DNA from: Hemileia vastatrix
Lineage: Eukaryota > Basidiomycota > Pucciniomycetes > Pucciniales > Zaghouaniaceae
NCBI GenBank assembly: GCA_030280995.1
Contig: JASXTE010000004.1
Location: 14,414,501 to 14,478,500 of the forward strand
Length of the DNA: 64,000 nucleotides
Direction of reading: 5' to 3'
Part shown: one piece after another, positions 42,230-53,815 of the stretch
Position numbering within the stretch: the stretch's first letter is position 1
Layout of the letters: the number at the start of each line of letters is the position of its first letter
Notes under the pieces: generated by a model
The model's input: only the letters and a program-made list of their open reading frames with translations
The model's database searches: none
Told to the model about the DNA's origin: nothing
Translations under genes and position numbers: made by a program

Positions 42230-42792
42230 AAACTTTTCTATGGTCTTAGTTGGAAATTTAATTAATCATATTTATTTTTTTTCAAAATTTCGGCTGGCAA
42301 GCCTCAAGAATGTTTAAAAGTAAGCCCAGTTATTGTCAAGTTGAACTTAAATTAAGTTTCAAGTTGAGTTCAGTGGATTTTCACTTTGGTTTTTTGGATT
42401 TTGTTTTTTCAATACTTTAATGTATATTCAATCTGTGGGGAAAGTAAAATAAAATGTTTTAAACAAACATGCTAGAAAGTCCCCCTTGATATTTTGTGTT
42501 GATTTTTGATCTGAATTTTATTTGAATTTTTTTTCGGTTATATTTATTGAGCTTGAGATTCTGCTTCTTCCAAGCACAATTTTCCTTTTTTTATGGTGAA
42601 ATATTTTCCAAAACTGAAATAAAAATATGTATAAAATTCTGTATTTGTGACTTTGGGATTTATATTACTGAAAGTTTATGTCAAGAAGAGTTGAAAGTAG
42701 GCTAAATATCTTAACACTTAGAAGGAAAATTTTAATGCAAAACTTTATATATTATTTTAATCATTCTATAGTAGATTAATGTAGCTATTATT
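42230..42792. repeat. Dispersed repeat R2, copy 1 (left part)
   Basis: Matches 58985-59353 plus 63493-63565: shared blocks include AATGTATATTCAATCTGTGG, TTTATTGAGCTTGA, CTTCTTCCAAGCAC and TTTTAATGCAAAACTTTATA. The repeat resumes at 49958-50060 after Harbinger B (CAAGCTTTGAATA, AAAGCTTGCAT; compare 63700-63770). Family unknown. Confidence 0.75.
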
Positions 42793-43139
42793 AGTGGGTT
42801 TCAAAAATTACCATATAAGCCTGGAGGACTTCAGTCTCAAAATTACATTCCAAGATGCCATCATAAATTGCTTACTTGTGTATAGAGATCTCAAAAATGA
42901 GGTCAAATACTTCCTACTCTTGCATCATCTCCTCAACCACAATTCAGCCCACCAGGAGACTGAATAACAGATTCACTCTCCCCTAGCCCCACTTTTTACA
43001 TGCACTCAAAGCTTATGAATTTTTTTAAATCAAAAATTCTGACTCAAAATTTTTTCTTTGTATCATAGTAAGTTCATTCCTTTTGATGTCTTGAATCATC
43101 ATTTTCTCCAGCTGAATTTTCTATTCTTCCCTGCATCTT

Positions 43140-44130
43140 ATGATTGCTAAGATATTGACCTTTAAATTTGAGCCTTGTTTTTTGCATCATTTCACTTTTT
43201 TTTCTTTCCATGTCATTGAAGCACATTCATAGCTCATTCTTTATGAATTTCACTTTCTCCATATTCAGTTTCCTGCAAATTTCAACTTTTCTCTTACTTA
43301 ATCTATTTTTACCTACCTTTCTATCAAGGTAAGTGTCAACTCCTTTTTCTTCTTCATGCCTATCAAATATCTCTGTCTTTCTATAAGTAATAAACTTTCA
43401 AATATATTTAGGACAGTTATCTGGATAATTTTGGAGTAACCTAACTCATATTGTTGTCATTTTCACTATAACTTTTCAAATTTTTGTTTAGTTTTGTAAA
43501 AAAAATTTGGAATTATGTTAGGTTTAATAAAATATCATTTACTTATTTTTGGTGATTCTATAGAGCCTACCTTTCATTTCCCATAAATGGGTTTGAATTT
43601 GGCTCAGTGGTTTTTAAGATATTGGCTTTTAAATTTGAGCCCTTATTTTGCCCAATTCCACTATTATTTGTTTTGATGTCACATAATTAGAGAATAGTGA
43701 TTCTTAAATTTTTTTTCTGATGACTATCTGGGCTTTAGCTTTCATTCAAGTACTAAAAAATTACTTTTTGATAAGTCTTTGAAACTTCTTCACTAATTTA
43801 TTCTAAATTACTTGAATCAATATTTTATCAAATTTTTTTCAAATAGGTCTCACTTTCTATCATGACCTCCTACTTAAATCTATGTAGGACACTTCTCTGG
43901 ATAATGGTGAACCTAATAAACCCCTGTTGCTATCATCTTTAATATCAATTCTCAGATTTTTATAGAATTTTGAAAAAATAAGTCAGAATTAGGGTTAGGT
44001 GTATTCAAATTATATGTCCTTTTAGATGAAGATTCTCCTGAAGCCCAACTTTAATTTCATGCAAAAAGATTTGAATTTGGCTCAGAGGTTGCTGAGATAT
44101 TGACCTTTAAAGTTGATTCTTTTTTCACAA
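43140..44130 (+). repeat. Three spaced copies of a 60-70 bp repeat in copy B
   Basis: Units near 43143, 43595 and 44070 share TTTGAATTTGGCTCAG, GATATTGACCTTTAAA and a TCTCACTTT end (parts missing in the first). The complement occurs four times in copy D at 61380-62110, so the repeat is an old part of the family. Confidence 0.65.
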
Positions 44131-44739
44131 TCTCACTTTTATTTATTTCATAATTCTTTCATCATGAAATTATCCTTTTATATTTGTCAAACTATCTTTG
44201 TCTTTACTTATTTTTCTGAAATTTCATCAAGGTGTTTTTTTTTCTTTTTTCTTACCATTTTAATACTTTTATAATTCTTCTCATCTTTTCTTTCTTTGAC
44301 CCTCATGTTTTATATTACCATTTTTACTTTTTTCTTTTTTTTCTATCTTTGGCTTATTCACCCTTACTGACTATTTTCCTTTTTTTTTCTTACATTTTTT
44401 CCTCTTATTTGACTTTAGGTGCCTCTAACCCTTATCTCAGGTAAGTACTTACTTACAACAATAAAACACCTGGAATCTGCTAGCAGTTGCCAATCCCTCA
44501 ATCTGTTTTTGATGCAAAAATAACTCATATTTGATGCCACACAAGCTAGCATTCTCAGTATTCAGAGTGCAGTCTTTCTAGAAGAATTACAGCTTAGCTA
44601 GAGCTGAATCAAATTAAAGATAGGGATTGGCACATGCAATAAGGTGCCCACATTTTTTCTCTGGTGACTAATCTATCCATTTTTTACTCAATTTTACTTA
44701 CATTTTTCTTTTTGATTTTTTAAAAAATGTTTTATGAAT

Positions 44740-45990
44740 TTATTTGTGAACAGTTCTAGGATGTTTCCTGCCTGTTTTAGAATATATTTGATTTTTTTTT
44801 AGTTTTTTGGCTTTGTAAATGCTTCAGAAACATTTCCCAGATGTTTCTGAGGTGCTTACTAGCTTTTCTTTTTCTTTTTTACAAACAACGCACAATATGG
44901 GGGGCAGACTTGCTAGCAAGTCCGCAGCCTTGGACCCAAACTCACCACAGATTGAACACACATTGAGCTATTGATAAAGGAACCATACAATCAGGGATGA
45001 ACACCACTCAGCAGAAAAGTTTTGGTGAGTGTTCAAGTAGATTTCAGTATGGGTTCAGTATGAGTTCAATCTGAGTTCCATCTGAGTTCAGGTTGAGGAC
45101 TTGCTAGCAAGTCCACCCCCTATATTGCGTAGTGAAATTACTTCAGAAACAGCACCAGGATGTTTCCTGCCTGTTTCCTAGCATTTTTGTTATGTTTTTT
45201 TAGCCTTATAAATGATTTGGAAAAATTTCCAAGATGTTTTCAAGGCGTTCCCTAACATTTCTTTTGTTCTTTTGTTTTAAAAATTTCTTCAGAAACTGTA
45301 TCAGGGCCTTTCCTTCCTGTTTCTAAGCATCTTTGGTTGTTTTTTTTATTTGCAAATTGCTTCAGAAACAGTGCCAGGATGATTTCTGCCTGTTTCTGAG
45401 CATTTTTGATATGTTTTTTCTTCTTGGCATTGAAAATGCCTAAGAAAAATTTCTGAGATGTTTCCAAGGTGTTTACTAACTTTTGTTTTTTTTTACAAAT
45501 ATTTTTGGAAAAAGAGCCAGGAAATTTCCTGCTGGTTTCTGAGCATTTTTTATCTATTTTTTCTTTTTGGCCTTGGAAATGCTTCAGAAAAATTTCTGAG
45601 ATGTTTCTGAGGTGTTTACTAAATTTTCTTTTTTTTGAAAAATCTTTTTTGAAAAATTACCTGGAAGTTTCCTTGCTGTTTCTAAGCATTTTGGGTATGT
45701 TTTTTGTTTTTGTTTTTTTGGCCTTGGAAATTCTATGAAAATGTTTCTGAGATATTTCGGAGGTGTTTACCAACTTAATCTTTTTTTTAAAATAATTTAT
45801 TCAGAAATAGTTCCAGGAAATTTCCTGCCTGTTTCTGAGAATTTTTGGTATGTTTTTTTTATGCAAATTGCTTTGGAAAAAGTGCTAGGATGTTTCCTGC
45901 CTGTTTCTGAGAGTTTTTGATTTGTTTTTTTAGCCTCATAAACTCTTTTATAATGTTTTTGAGGTTTTTACTAGCTTTTTTTTTTGCTTT
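44740..45990 (+). repeat. Tandem repeat with a period of about 146 bp
   Basis: The phrase TTTCCTGCCTGTTTCTGAGC and its variants occur near 44763, 45152, 45308, 45377, 45522, 45668, 45814 and 45890. Steps of about 146 bp dominate, with two half-steps of about 70-76. Each unit also has TTTCTGAGATGTTTC.GAGGTGTTTACTA. ORFs across it (45469-45738, 45735-45920) only reflect the repeat. Confidence 0.75.
44886..45134. mobile_element. CACTA-like MITE, copy 2 (249 bp)
   Basis: Runs from CAACGCACAATATGGGGGG to TATATTGCGTAGTG, with AAA at both flanks (44883-44885, 45135-45137). It sits inside the 146-bp tandem repeat. Both ends carry the palindrome GGACTTGCTAGCAAGTCC or a close form. Confidence 0.8.
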
Positions 45991-47059
45991 TTTATACTGA
46001 AGGTTCAATGAAAAGTAAATTATTAGGGAGGCAGGCTAAGTGTGGTAAATAAAGGATTTCCAAAGATACATTTTTATATCTTAAAGCTATAATTAATAAA
46101 TCATTTAATGTAATTATCAACTCTAATTAATGAGCCATCAGGCCTTACTGCTTTACAAAAGGAATCATTAAAACAATTAATTGGTTGAATGAGTTAAAAA
46201 TACTATTCCATCAAAAATTTATTCTTTGACTTCAGTAACATCTGAACTCATTGGCAGGTAGTATTCTGAATGCCATTACTTTTAGTTTTTTTATTACCTT
46301 TTTTGGCTGGCTTAAATACTAATTAATGAAGTAAATATAAAAATTTGGTAATCCCAAATCCCTCCCATAAAAAATTGCTGGGGGCCATATTGCCCTTTTT
46401 TTTTGACATTTTGTGATTTGCTTGTGAAACATTTTTTAAATGCATATACATATTCCAAAAAAATTTCAAAATATAAAGATGAAAAGATTAAAAAAATTAC
46501 TTATAGAAAGACTTTCTTTTAAGATTAAAAATACTTGTTTCATGCATTTACTTGTATTTTGAGAAGACTTTCATTTTGAAATTAAACTTCTTTTAAAAAA
46601 AGTATAGCACAAAGGAATGAACAGCTCTAATCACTTTAAGTTAACAATACAATAGACACCCAAATATAGAGGTCTAAACTCATAAGATGGTACAAACAAC
46701 TACAAGTGTGGAATATAAAAAAGGTAGATCTTTTTCTCAAAGAAGCCAATTACATCTTTCTACTAATATTAAAACATTTCACATAGTCTTTTATAGTTTC
46801 ACTATATTTTTTCTCTACCAAAATCATATTCTACTCAGGGAGAGTAAAGTACAAATAAAAGAATATAGAAATGTTTGATGATGTATGAAAGAATATAAAA
46901 CATATTTTAAAAGACTTTCATAAGGATATCAAAGAAGAAATCAAAAAAGAAATCGAGTAATAGTATATAATGAAACTGTATCTGAAAAATATGAAAGAGT
47001 GATATGAAGAATTTCAGCACACATTCCACCAGGTTGAGATGAAGAACTAATGTATTATT
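45991..47059. other. AT-rich stretch of Harbinger B without gene
   Basis: No credible coding region. The ORF at 47125-46907 overlaps the decayed C terminus of the transposase in a wrong frame. Confidence 0.4.
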
Positions 47060-47700
47060 CAATAAATGGGGGTGGTTCAGGAATTTCATCTTCATAAAGA
47101 TTGATCCACTACTATAATATTTCAAGGAGATTATTCAGTATCAAGCATAAAATGATCCAATAAATAGTAACTTTCACTAAAATAAATTTTTGTTTCATAT
47201 TTGGGCCCAAAAGTTAATTAAAAATTGTTTTTAGAACTTAAATTTCTTAGGTGGGTTTTAATTGCAAATAAAATTTTTTTTGTCACTGTTGCGCAATTGT
47301 TGCATCACATGGTAAGACAAAAATTATTTTTAGTGTTTCTTTCTTTCTTGTTACATAAAGAACTCCTAATTTCACATATTGAAGCAACTAAACCTATCAA
47401 AATTCAAATTGCATGATCAATCCTTACTCAAGACCTGGCTAGATGAGTTTTAAATCAGGATTTTTCATTTGTTTCATTAGCAGCCCCATGAAATTCTGGG
47501 ATCATATATGTACCACTATTTTAAGAATATTTGGAAAGAAGATATTGATTTTCATAAAATTAACTCCCTGGTTGTTGTGAAATTATCATTTGTAGAAAAA
47601 TTGAAGAGTCATTGAAAGCACCAGGAAAGCTAGCATGAAATGTGATTAACTTCATATTTGTATCACAGACCAATTGGAGAGCAATTGAATGTCTGAAAAA
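47060..47700 (-). pseudogene. PIF/Harbinger transposase, copy B, decayed
   Basis: On the minus strand, after a TTTTTCAG splice-acceptor-like site, the frame reads HSIALQLVCDTNMKLITFHA then SFPGAFNDSSIFLQM and SQQPGS (47690-47500). FNDSS holds the second catalytic aspartate, as SHDSSMF does in copy C. Stops follow at once. The C-terminal block INLYEDEIPEPPPFIE lies at about 47110-47060 and matches NELYEDEIHDPPSPIE in copy A. The first-aspartate exon is not readable and the glutamate region is lost. Confidence 0.7.
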
Positions 47701-48060
47701 AGAAAAAGTAAGAGAGGTTTTGTAATAGATGTGAAAACATGTAAGATATCCATGAGATCAAGGGCCAGAGAATCAGCAGTTGTCTGAAGCTGTTGAAAAA
47801 TTGAAGGACTCATGTTAGTGTTTGGAGGAAAAAATAAGGGTGGGAGTATCAAGGATTGGAGAAATTAAGAGTTGGAGTATGATGTTAGGGGGGCCTTAAG
47901 ACTTAATTCATAGTGTACTGTGGGTGTATAAATAAGCCACTAATGATTATATGAGAAAAAGTTTAAGGTATGAGTGTGTCAGGCTGAGATAAAGTACAGA
48001 TATGTGAGCTAGCTTGAATGGTAAGTTGTCTAAAAGATTTTAATGGTCCTATATGAATAC

Positions 48061-49410
48061 TGTAGCACAAATCCAATAAGTATTAAAATATAACTCAATA
48101 TAAATATCTCAATAATTTTAATCTCACTAATTATAAGTGGGTTAAAATCTTATATTGGTATAAAAATAGATATAAAAATTCAGATACAATTCAAAGACTT
48201 TATAAGTGCTATTGATATTTATTTTAATTGTTTTGGTTATATATTTGAATTTTAATCATAAAGAATGTAGAAAACAAGACCAAAAACCCCCTCCTTTTAT
48301 ACCCATTGACTTCCATAATTAACCCCTTGATTTACCAGCTCTATACACAGTTAATAACGCCTCATTTAAGCTAATAGACATTTCCAAAAACATAAAGAGT
48401 TACCAGTAACATAATTAGAATGATATCACCTTCCAAAATCCTGCAGTAATAGGGATAATCCATCATAAATAAAGAATAAGCAAAAATGAGAGTATATGCA
48501 TGTTATATATTAAAATTAAAGATTAAAAAGGGAAAATTAAGACTAATTATTTCTCAATAATAAGGGGTATTAAAAGTAGGAATTTTGGGGCTAATCATGA
48601 AATTATACTATGTGAAATCCCCATTCAAAAATAACCAAAATTGACTAAGAAACCACTTAAAAACCCAAAAAAGGGTGTGAGATGTGGGGTAACTACATGC
48701 AGTCCTTTGAAGGCACTTGCATGGGTAAATCCTTGACTAAATTTAGGCCAATTTTAGTGTGGTAGTGAATTAAAGCTCCAAGATTGAGGTTATTAATTAA
48801 ATTAGTGCATATAAAGGGGGTCAATGCATTTGTTATTAAGCTAGGGCACTAAATAAGCCCCTGTTGCCTATTTTAGCATGTTTCCCCACAGTAAGCATAG
48901 AATGTGGGGTAATTATAGTTTGAAAAAGCTAACTTTGCTAAAAATGAAGCTATTCACACGGGAAAAATGCAGGCAGTATGTGTCCAGTACACAGAATCCA
49001 TTTCTGGCATAAAAAACACCAAATTTTAAAAGTTTTATTTTTATGCATTTGAGTAGCCAAATAAATAGCACTAATTAAGACAAATTGATCTGTAAAAGCA
49101 TATTTCTTGTTTTTCACATAAAATAATGAGAACAACAGCTTTAAGTCTACTTAAAAATTATATAGCCTTATATTTAAGGTTCTTAAGATTACCCTAGCAT
49201 ATTCCAACTTAATATTAGGTACATAATACTTATAAAAGGTGGATATATGCGTGTATATAAGGTTTTATAATGGCATATTTTGTATATTAACATAAATTTA
49301 CTTATGTATACTATTTGTGTACTCTAATTTATTGCTCCCATGTATAGTCCATGTTTTTAACATAACTTATAAGTACTTTTTACTCAGTCCTGTGGATATC
49401 CAGGCTGACA
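48061..49410 (-). repeat. Solo LTR of the element 2 family
   Basis: On the minus strand it begins TGTCAGCCTGGATATCCACA (49410) and ends in TGCTACA (48061). The last 240 bp match 11226-11464 and 3606-3828. A minus-strand TATAAAAGGAGG box lies near 48290. I could not find an exact target duplication. It lies within Harbinger B. Confidence 0.6.
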
Positions 49411-49954
49411 GAGTTTGTGTGCACCTAATGCTGAATAAACAAGCTTAATGGAAGAGGTGCTTGAAAGGCTTGGATGTACCCAACATATGGTGTGCTAAGG
49501 GACAAAAATTCTGTTGAAGTATACCCTTTATTCACTGGTGTACTTAAAATTAAAATAAATTAATTGGTACCTTTTTTGTGAGTTTCTTCAATCATTTATA
49601 TGCTAATGTTTGACACCCATTATTTTGTTTGTAGCATTTATAAACTCTCATTAGTAACTTCATTTGAGAATTAATACTTTTCATTATAATTTAATTCAAA
49701 TTTCATCAATTTTTTGAGACCATTCCAGCATCTCTTTGTAATTAGAGCATGTTTGTACCTAATGCTGACTAATAAATTTAAGGGGAAGAAGGGCTTAAAA
49801 GGCTTGGATTTAACCATTAGATGGAATGTTGAGGAAAAACACACTGTTGTAGCATACCCCTTATTCACCGGTTTACTTCAAATTAAAATGAATTAATTGG
49901 TACCTTTTTGGTGACATTCTTGAATGGTTTATATGCTAATTCTTGACACCCCCT
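49411..49954. repeat. Duplicated right end of Harbinger B
   Basis: Bases 49415-49621 and 49745-49954 are about 210-bp copies: CACCTAATGCTGA or TACCTAATGCTGAC, then AAAGGCTTGGAT, ATTAATTGGTACCTTTTT, and a final TTGACACCC. Each ends like a terminal repeat, so two nested element ends lie in tandem. Confidence 0.65.
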
Positions 49955-50060
49955 ATTGTCCAAGCTTTGAATATCTTGGAGGCTTATTTTTTATTAGTTA
50001 CAATAATATGTCTAAAGCTTGCATTTTAATAATTTCTTAGAAATTTAGAATCAAAATATG

Positions 50061-51269
50061 CAATTTTTCTGTTTTTGTTTATTTTTTTGAGAGAATTTTA
50101 TCTAATGGAATTTTTGTCAACTCTTCACTTGCTTAATAAATCTATCCCCCATGAAATCTTTTAATCTTCCTTTAATAGATAAAAATATGGATTTTCTATG
50201 ATCTTTTGACAGAAGAGAGATTTTATGTATATATTTTTTTAATTTCCTTCATAAAGGCCTGTATTCTATTTTTATCATACTATTTTTCTATTATAGTTCC
50301 AATCCATCATGAGCTGAGTATTCAGAGTTGCTCTAAATTTATTTTAAAATTTAACCATCAAACAAAAAATTTAATTTTCAGAAAAAAATGGCAGATAATC
50401 ATAGCTGTATTTCATCATATATTAACCATTTATAGGTTATAAGTATAATATATTGATTAATAGAGCATACCTTTTTATGATACAATACCAATAATATATT
50501 CTCTCATATTAATGATAAGGGAAATATTAATTGATCAGAATGTGCTATGAGTTTTAACTCACTCAATATAGCAAGGAAGCTATAATAATAGTTAAAACTA
50601 TGGACTACAGTTTTTAGAAACTCAAAATAAAGTGTTTATAATTTGGTATGGAAAAAGTAGATAGTTAATTCCCTCTGAAGTCACTTCTTTCTATATTTTT
50701 TATCTACTCTATTTACATTTATTTTGTTTATCTCCCCTTTGATCTTTTCCTTTTCTCTGCTTTTACCCTCATTCTTTCTTTTTTATATAATTATTTCAAA
50801 TTTGTTATCTTTTCCAATTATAATTTTTTAGTATTGTAATTTTTTTCTTTCTTCTGCAGAGCCATAAATATTCATTTGTTTCTTTTCTCTTATATCTACT
50901 AGTTGCTCTTATTGCCTGTCTCTTTTTAGCTGTGTCTCTATTTGGAATTATTACTTTCTTCTCTTATTTATCTTATTCCTGTATTTGAAAGTCTGTGTAT
51001 TTATCTTATTATCCTTTTCTTTTTTTTTTTGGCAGCTGTTTCATCTCCACAGCTGAAAATAATAGACTAAGCTAAAATCACAGCCATTCTCTCAAACTAA
51101 AAAGGAGAGACAGATAAGTCCTGAGCCAAAAACTGATCATGATCAAAATGAAAAAAATCAATAGAGGGAATTAAAAAAATTTTAAATACTTCTAAAATTA
51201 TGATGAATAAAATATGGAATAAACCAATTAATTTCTGAGAATATTTTAAGAATAACTGGGATATTTAGA
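50061..51269. other. Stretch without assigned feature
   Basis: The first bases continue repeat R2. A 78-codon ORF at 50206-50442 has no recognisable motif. Bases 50690-51030 are pyrimidine-rich. The part next to 51270 may include 5' sequence of the gene that follows. Confidence 0.35.
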
Positions 51270-53215
51270 GTGGAGAATATTAGAGCTGATGAAACTGATA
51301 CAAAATGGAATCAATTCAATAAAATTTCACAACTGTATACTTATCATAATTTGGATATTGCATCTTTTCTCCCATCTAATTTAGCTAAACTTCTCTTTAA
51401 TATTATCATAATTAATGATGTTTTTGTTTTCTCTAATGATCTTCTTGAATTAATTTATTACTTTCAGTTTCAAAATAATTCAGCTGCTTGTGGTACTTCT
51501 TGGAGGGAAACTAATTCTTTTTTGGGTAAATGTAGCATGAGGAAAGAACCTTGAGTGGTTCTATATAATTATTGGGTCACCTTTGGATTGAATTTTTATA
51601 GCTCAAATTATAGGTAGAACTCTTTAAATGAATTTTTTCATGGTTGGAATGTCATTTTGATGGTTAAGTTGGAAAACATAGTGAAGAGTGGAGAAAAATT
51701 TGAAGGACTGGTTTACCAGTGTGGCAGTCTAAAGATTAGTATGGCACCTAGAATACTTTCTAGGAGGATTAAGATGGTTATTTTAGGAATTTGGAAAGCA
51801 ACTTTAACTTAACAATATTTTTATTAATAAAAAAATGGATGGTTTAGTTGTCAAGATTGGTAAATATATGAATGAAGAAAGATCAATTATTTAATGTTCA
51901 AGAAGTACGAACATAGGTGTAAAAGTGCATAGAAATGAAATCTAGGAGTCTCAAAACATTTGGAAATTTTTTCGGGATTTTTACTATTTTTCTTATATTT
52001 TTTAATAATTCTATAAAGTATTTTTGATTATTTTTGATTTTTGATAATTTGCTTACCTTTAATGATTTTTTCCTCAGTGAATAGGGTTGCGCAGGGTAGC
52101 AAAACTCAATGGGATACTCCCCATATTTAACTCTGTCATCTTTTATTTTTTTAGATTTTATATTAAGATTTTAAGGCTCTAATTGAGTCCGGATGTCTGT
52201 ACAAGCTCCATATGACCTCCGGTATTATCCAGAAAAGCTCCAGGGTGCTCTGGCTGTGGAAAATAGGGCATGTGAACTACTATGCATATAAAGCTTGTAG
52301 AATTAAAATTATAAAATTATCAGAGAACATTTTTATACAACTTAATAACCAACATATATCATCATATTTAAATAACATTATATATATTTTAATACCCCTA
52401 TAAATATAACACTTTTATATAACATTTCATAAATTTTATATATAAACTCTTAAATATCTACTTATGGGGTACCATTGTAAAGGTCTCAACTTCAGGGACT
52501 CAAATTTAACATCTGCTCATCAAAATAAAAACTTCATAAAAACAAAAATTTTCAATCACTTAAATAACTTTTCTAAGTACAACTTCATAGTTGTATTTCT
52601 TTCCCTCAACCTAAAGAACACTGATTCTTCATCTTTAAACAATTACTTTCAATTGTTCCACTGGTAATTTCTTATCAAGTAGAGGTTTTAGCTTAGTTAA
52701 TTTTGAACCTACATTTTACTTAAAGGGACAGGGTTTTATCCTGTTTATCCAACTCCCATTGATTCTGCTTACAGAAAAACAACTGTAAGAGTCTTTCTAC
52801 AACAGTTTCTTTCTATAGTTTCTGGTGTGCTTTTATTACTTTATATACTGAATATTTTTATCATCTATTTACTACTACTCAAAATAACTACAACTTATCT
52901 TTTTCTCAATCGTTGATCACACCCATAAATGATACCCCACAAGTTGTATTTAGATATGCTAATCCTAAAACTAAAAAATTTCATTCTTCTGAGTCTAAAT
53001 TTCTTGCTAATAATTTTTTGACTTAAAAATTTAATTTTTGATTAATTGTGCCATGACTTGCAGTAACATATCAAGGAGATATATATCATCATCCTATACT
53101 TGAAGAAGGCACAAGAAGGAATAGAATTTTTGAAGAAGTGAATTTCAAAAAAGATGAGATAATTGATTGGAGTAAAAAAAGTGAAGCTAAGGAAGTTTTT
53201 TGTTATCCTGTATGT
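51270..53215 (+). pseudogene. Unidentified protein family, split by a solo LTR
   Basis: Coding signal is good but I do not recognise the family. The first part (51270-51719) reads NQFNKISQLYTYHNLDIASF, LPSNLAKLLFNIIIINDVFVF, NDLLELIYYFQFQNN, then past a TGA (51552) VVLYNYWVTFGLNFYSSNYR, past a TAG, NSLNEFFHGWNVILMVKLEN. The LTR at 51720-52804 cuts in after GLVYQ. The frame then resumes with FYSFWCAFITLYTEYFYHLF, INDTPQVVFRYANPKTKKF and SSESKFLANNFLT. After an intron-like gap ending TTGCAG near 53064 come TYQGDIYHHPILEEGTRRNR and FKKDEIIDWSKKSEAKEVF. A GTATGT donor follows at 53210. It is rich in aromatic residues and looks globular. Confidence 0.6.
51720..52804 (+). repeat. Solo LTR of the element 4 family
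   Basis: Starts TGTGGCAGTCTAAAGATTAG, matching the minus-strand start of element 4's LTRs. It continues through GTATGGCACC, the TCTAATTGAGTCCGGA block near 52175, and ATTCTGCTTACAG...CTGTAAGAGT near 52770, ending about 52804. The length of about 1.09 kb equals the full LTRs. The flanks ACCAG and AACAG may be a decayed duplication. Confidence 0.8.
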
Positions 53216-53465
53216 TTTTTATTTTTTGTTTGTTTTTGAATAGAATTAGATTATTGATATGGGCTTGTGTAGGCTATTTATCAGTATCGTATTGATTATT
53301 GGTGGAATTGAGTAATGGAGAAGCCTTTGAATAAATTACAAGATGTTTGAGACATCAATCACAGGGTTTGATTTTTCTTTATTTAACTATTTACTCCAAA
53401 ATATTAAAATTGGATCAAATCAAATCAACAAAATTTTAAATAAAACAAGATTATTATATGCATAT
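53216..53465 (+). other. Possible further exon of the unidentified gene
   Basis: After a TTGAATAG acceptor-like site at about 53250 a frame reads QYRIDYWWN and VMEKPLNKLQDV with stops between. It is weak and could be chance. Confidence 0.3.
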
Positions 53466-53815
53466 AATAGGGGGTATCAATGTTCAGGGATCCGAAATTA
53501 GGGATCAGGAATTTTTTTTCCCGGGATCAGACATTATTAATTGCGGAAGATTCTTATTGGCTAGCCCTGGGGCTAGTGGATAAGGAATCCATGATAATGC
53601 ATTCTCCTGCCTCTTATACCCCAATTTTCATTCCTAATTCCTGATCCCAAACTCATCACATCCATTATTGATTTGTATGCAAGTCACATGACATATAATT
53701 GCAGATGTTATGAATGAAATTAGGCCAAGATGTGGTTATGACAGAAAGTTGTCCAATATGTGGTTATGAAAAATTGAGTAGAAAAATTTCAGATAAGAGG
53801 TGAACATTGACATGT

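Larger units (their letters stand above)
42793..49954. mobile_element. PIF/Harbinger-type element, copy B, mosaic with nested insertions
   Basis: The left end is a mutated terminal repeat, AGTGGGTTTCAAAAATTACC; the right end is TTGACACCCCCT. ATT duplicates at 42790-42792 and 49955-49957. The left 250 bp resemble the left end of copy A (TCAAATA...CCTACT, CAACCACAA.TCAGCC). A decayed transposase reads leftward at 47700-47060. Inserted or expanded parts include a MITE (44886-45134), a tandem repeat (44740-45990) and a solo LTR (48061-49410). The SANT-like gene was not found. Confidence 0.6.

Noticed and set aside
44232..44444. Phe-rich 70-residue ORF that resembles a membrane protein
   Set aside because: It is a T-run artefact in pyrimidine-rich sequence; no homologous copy or start context supports it.
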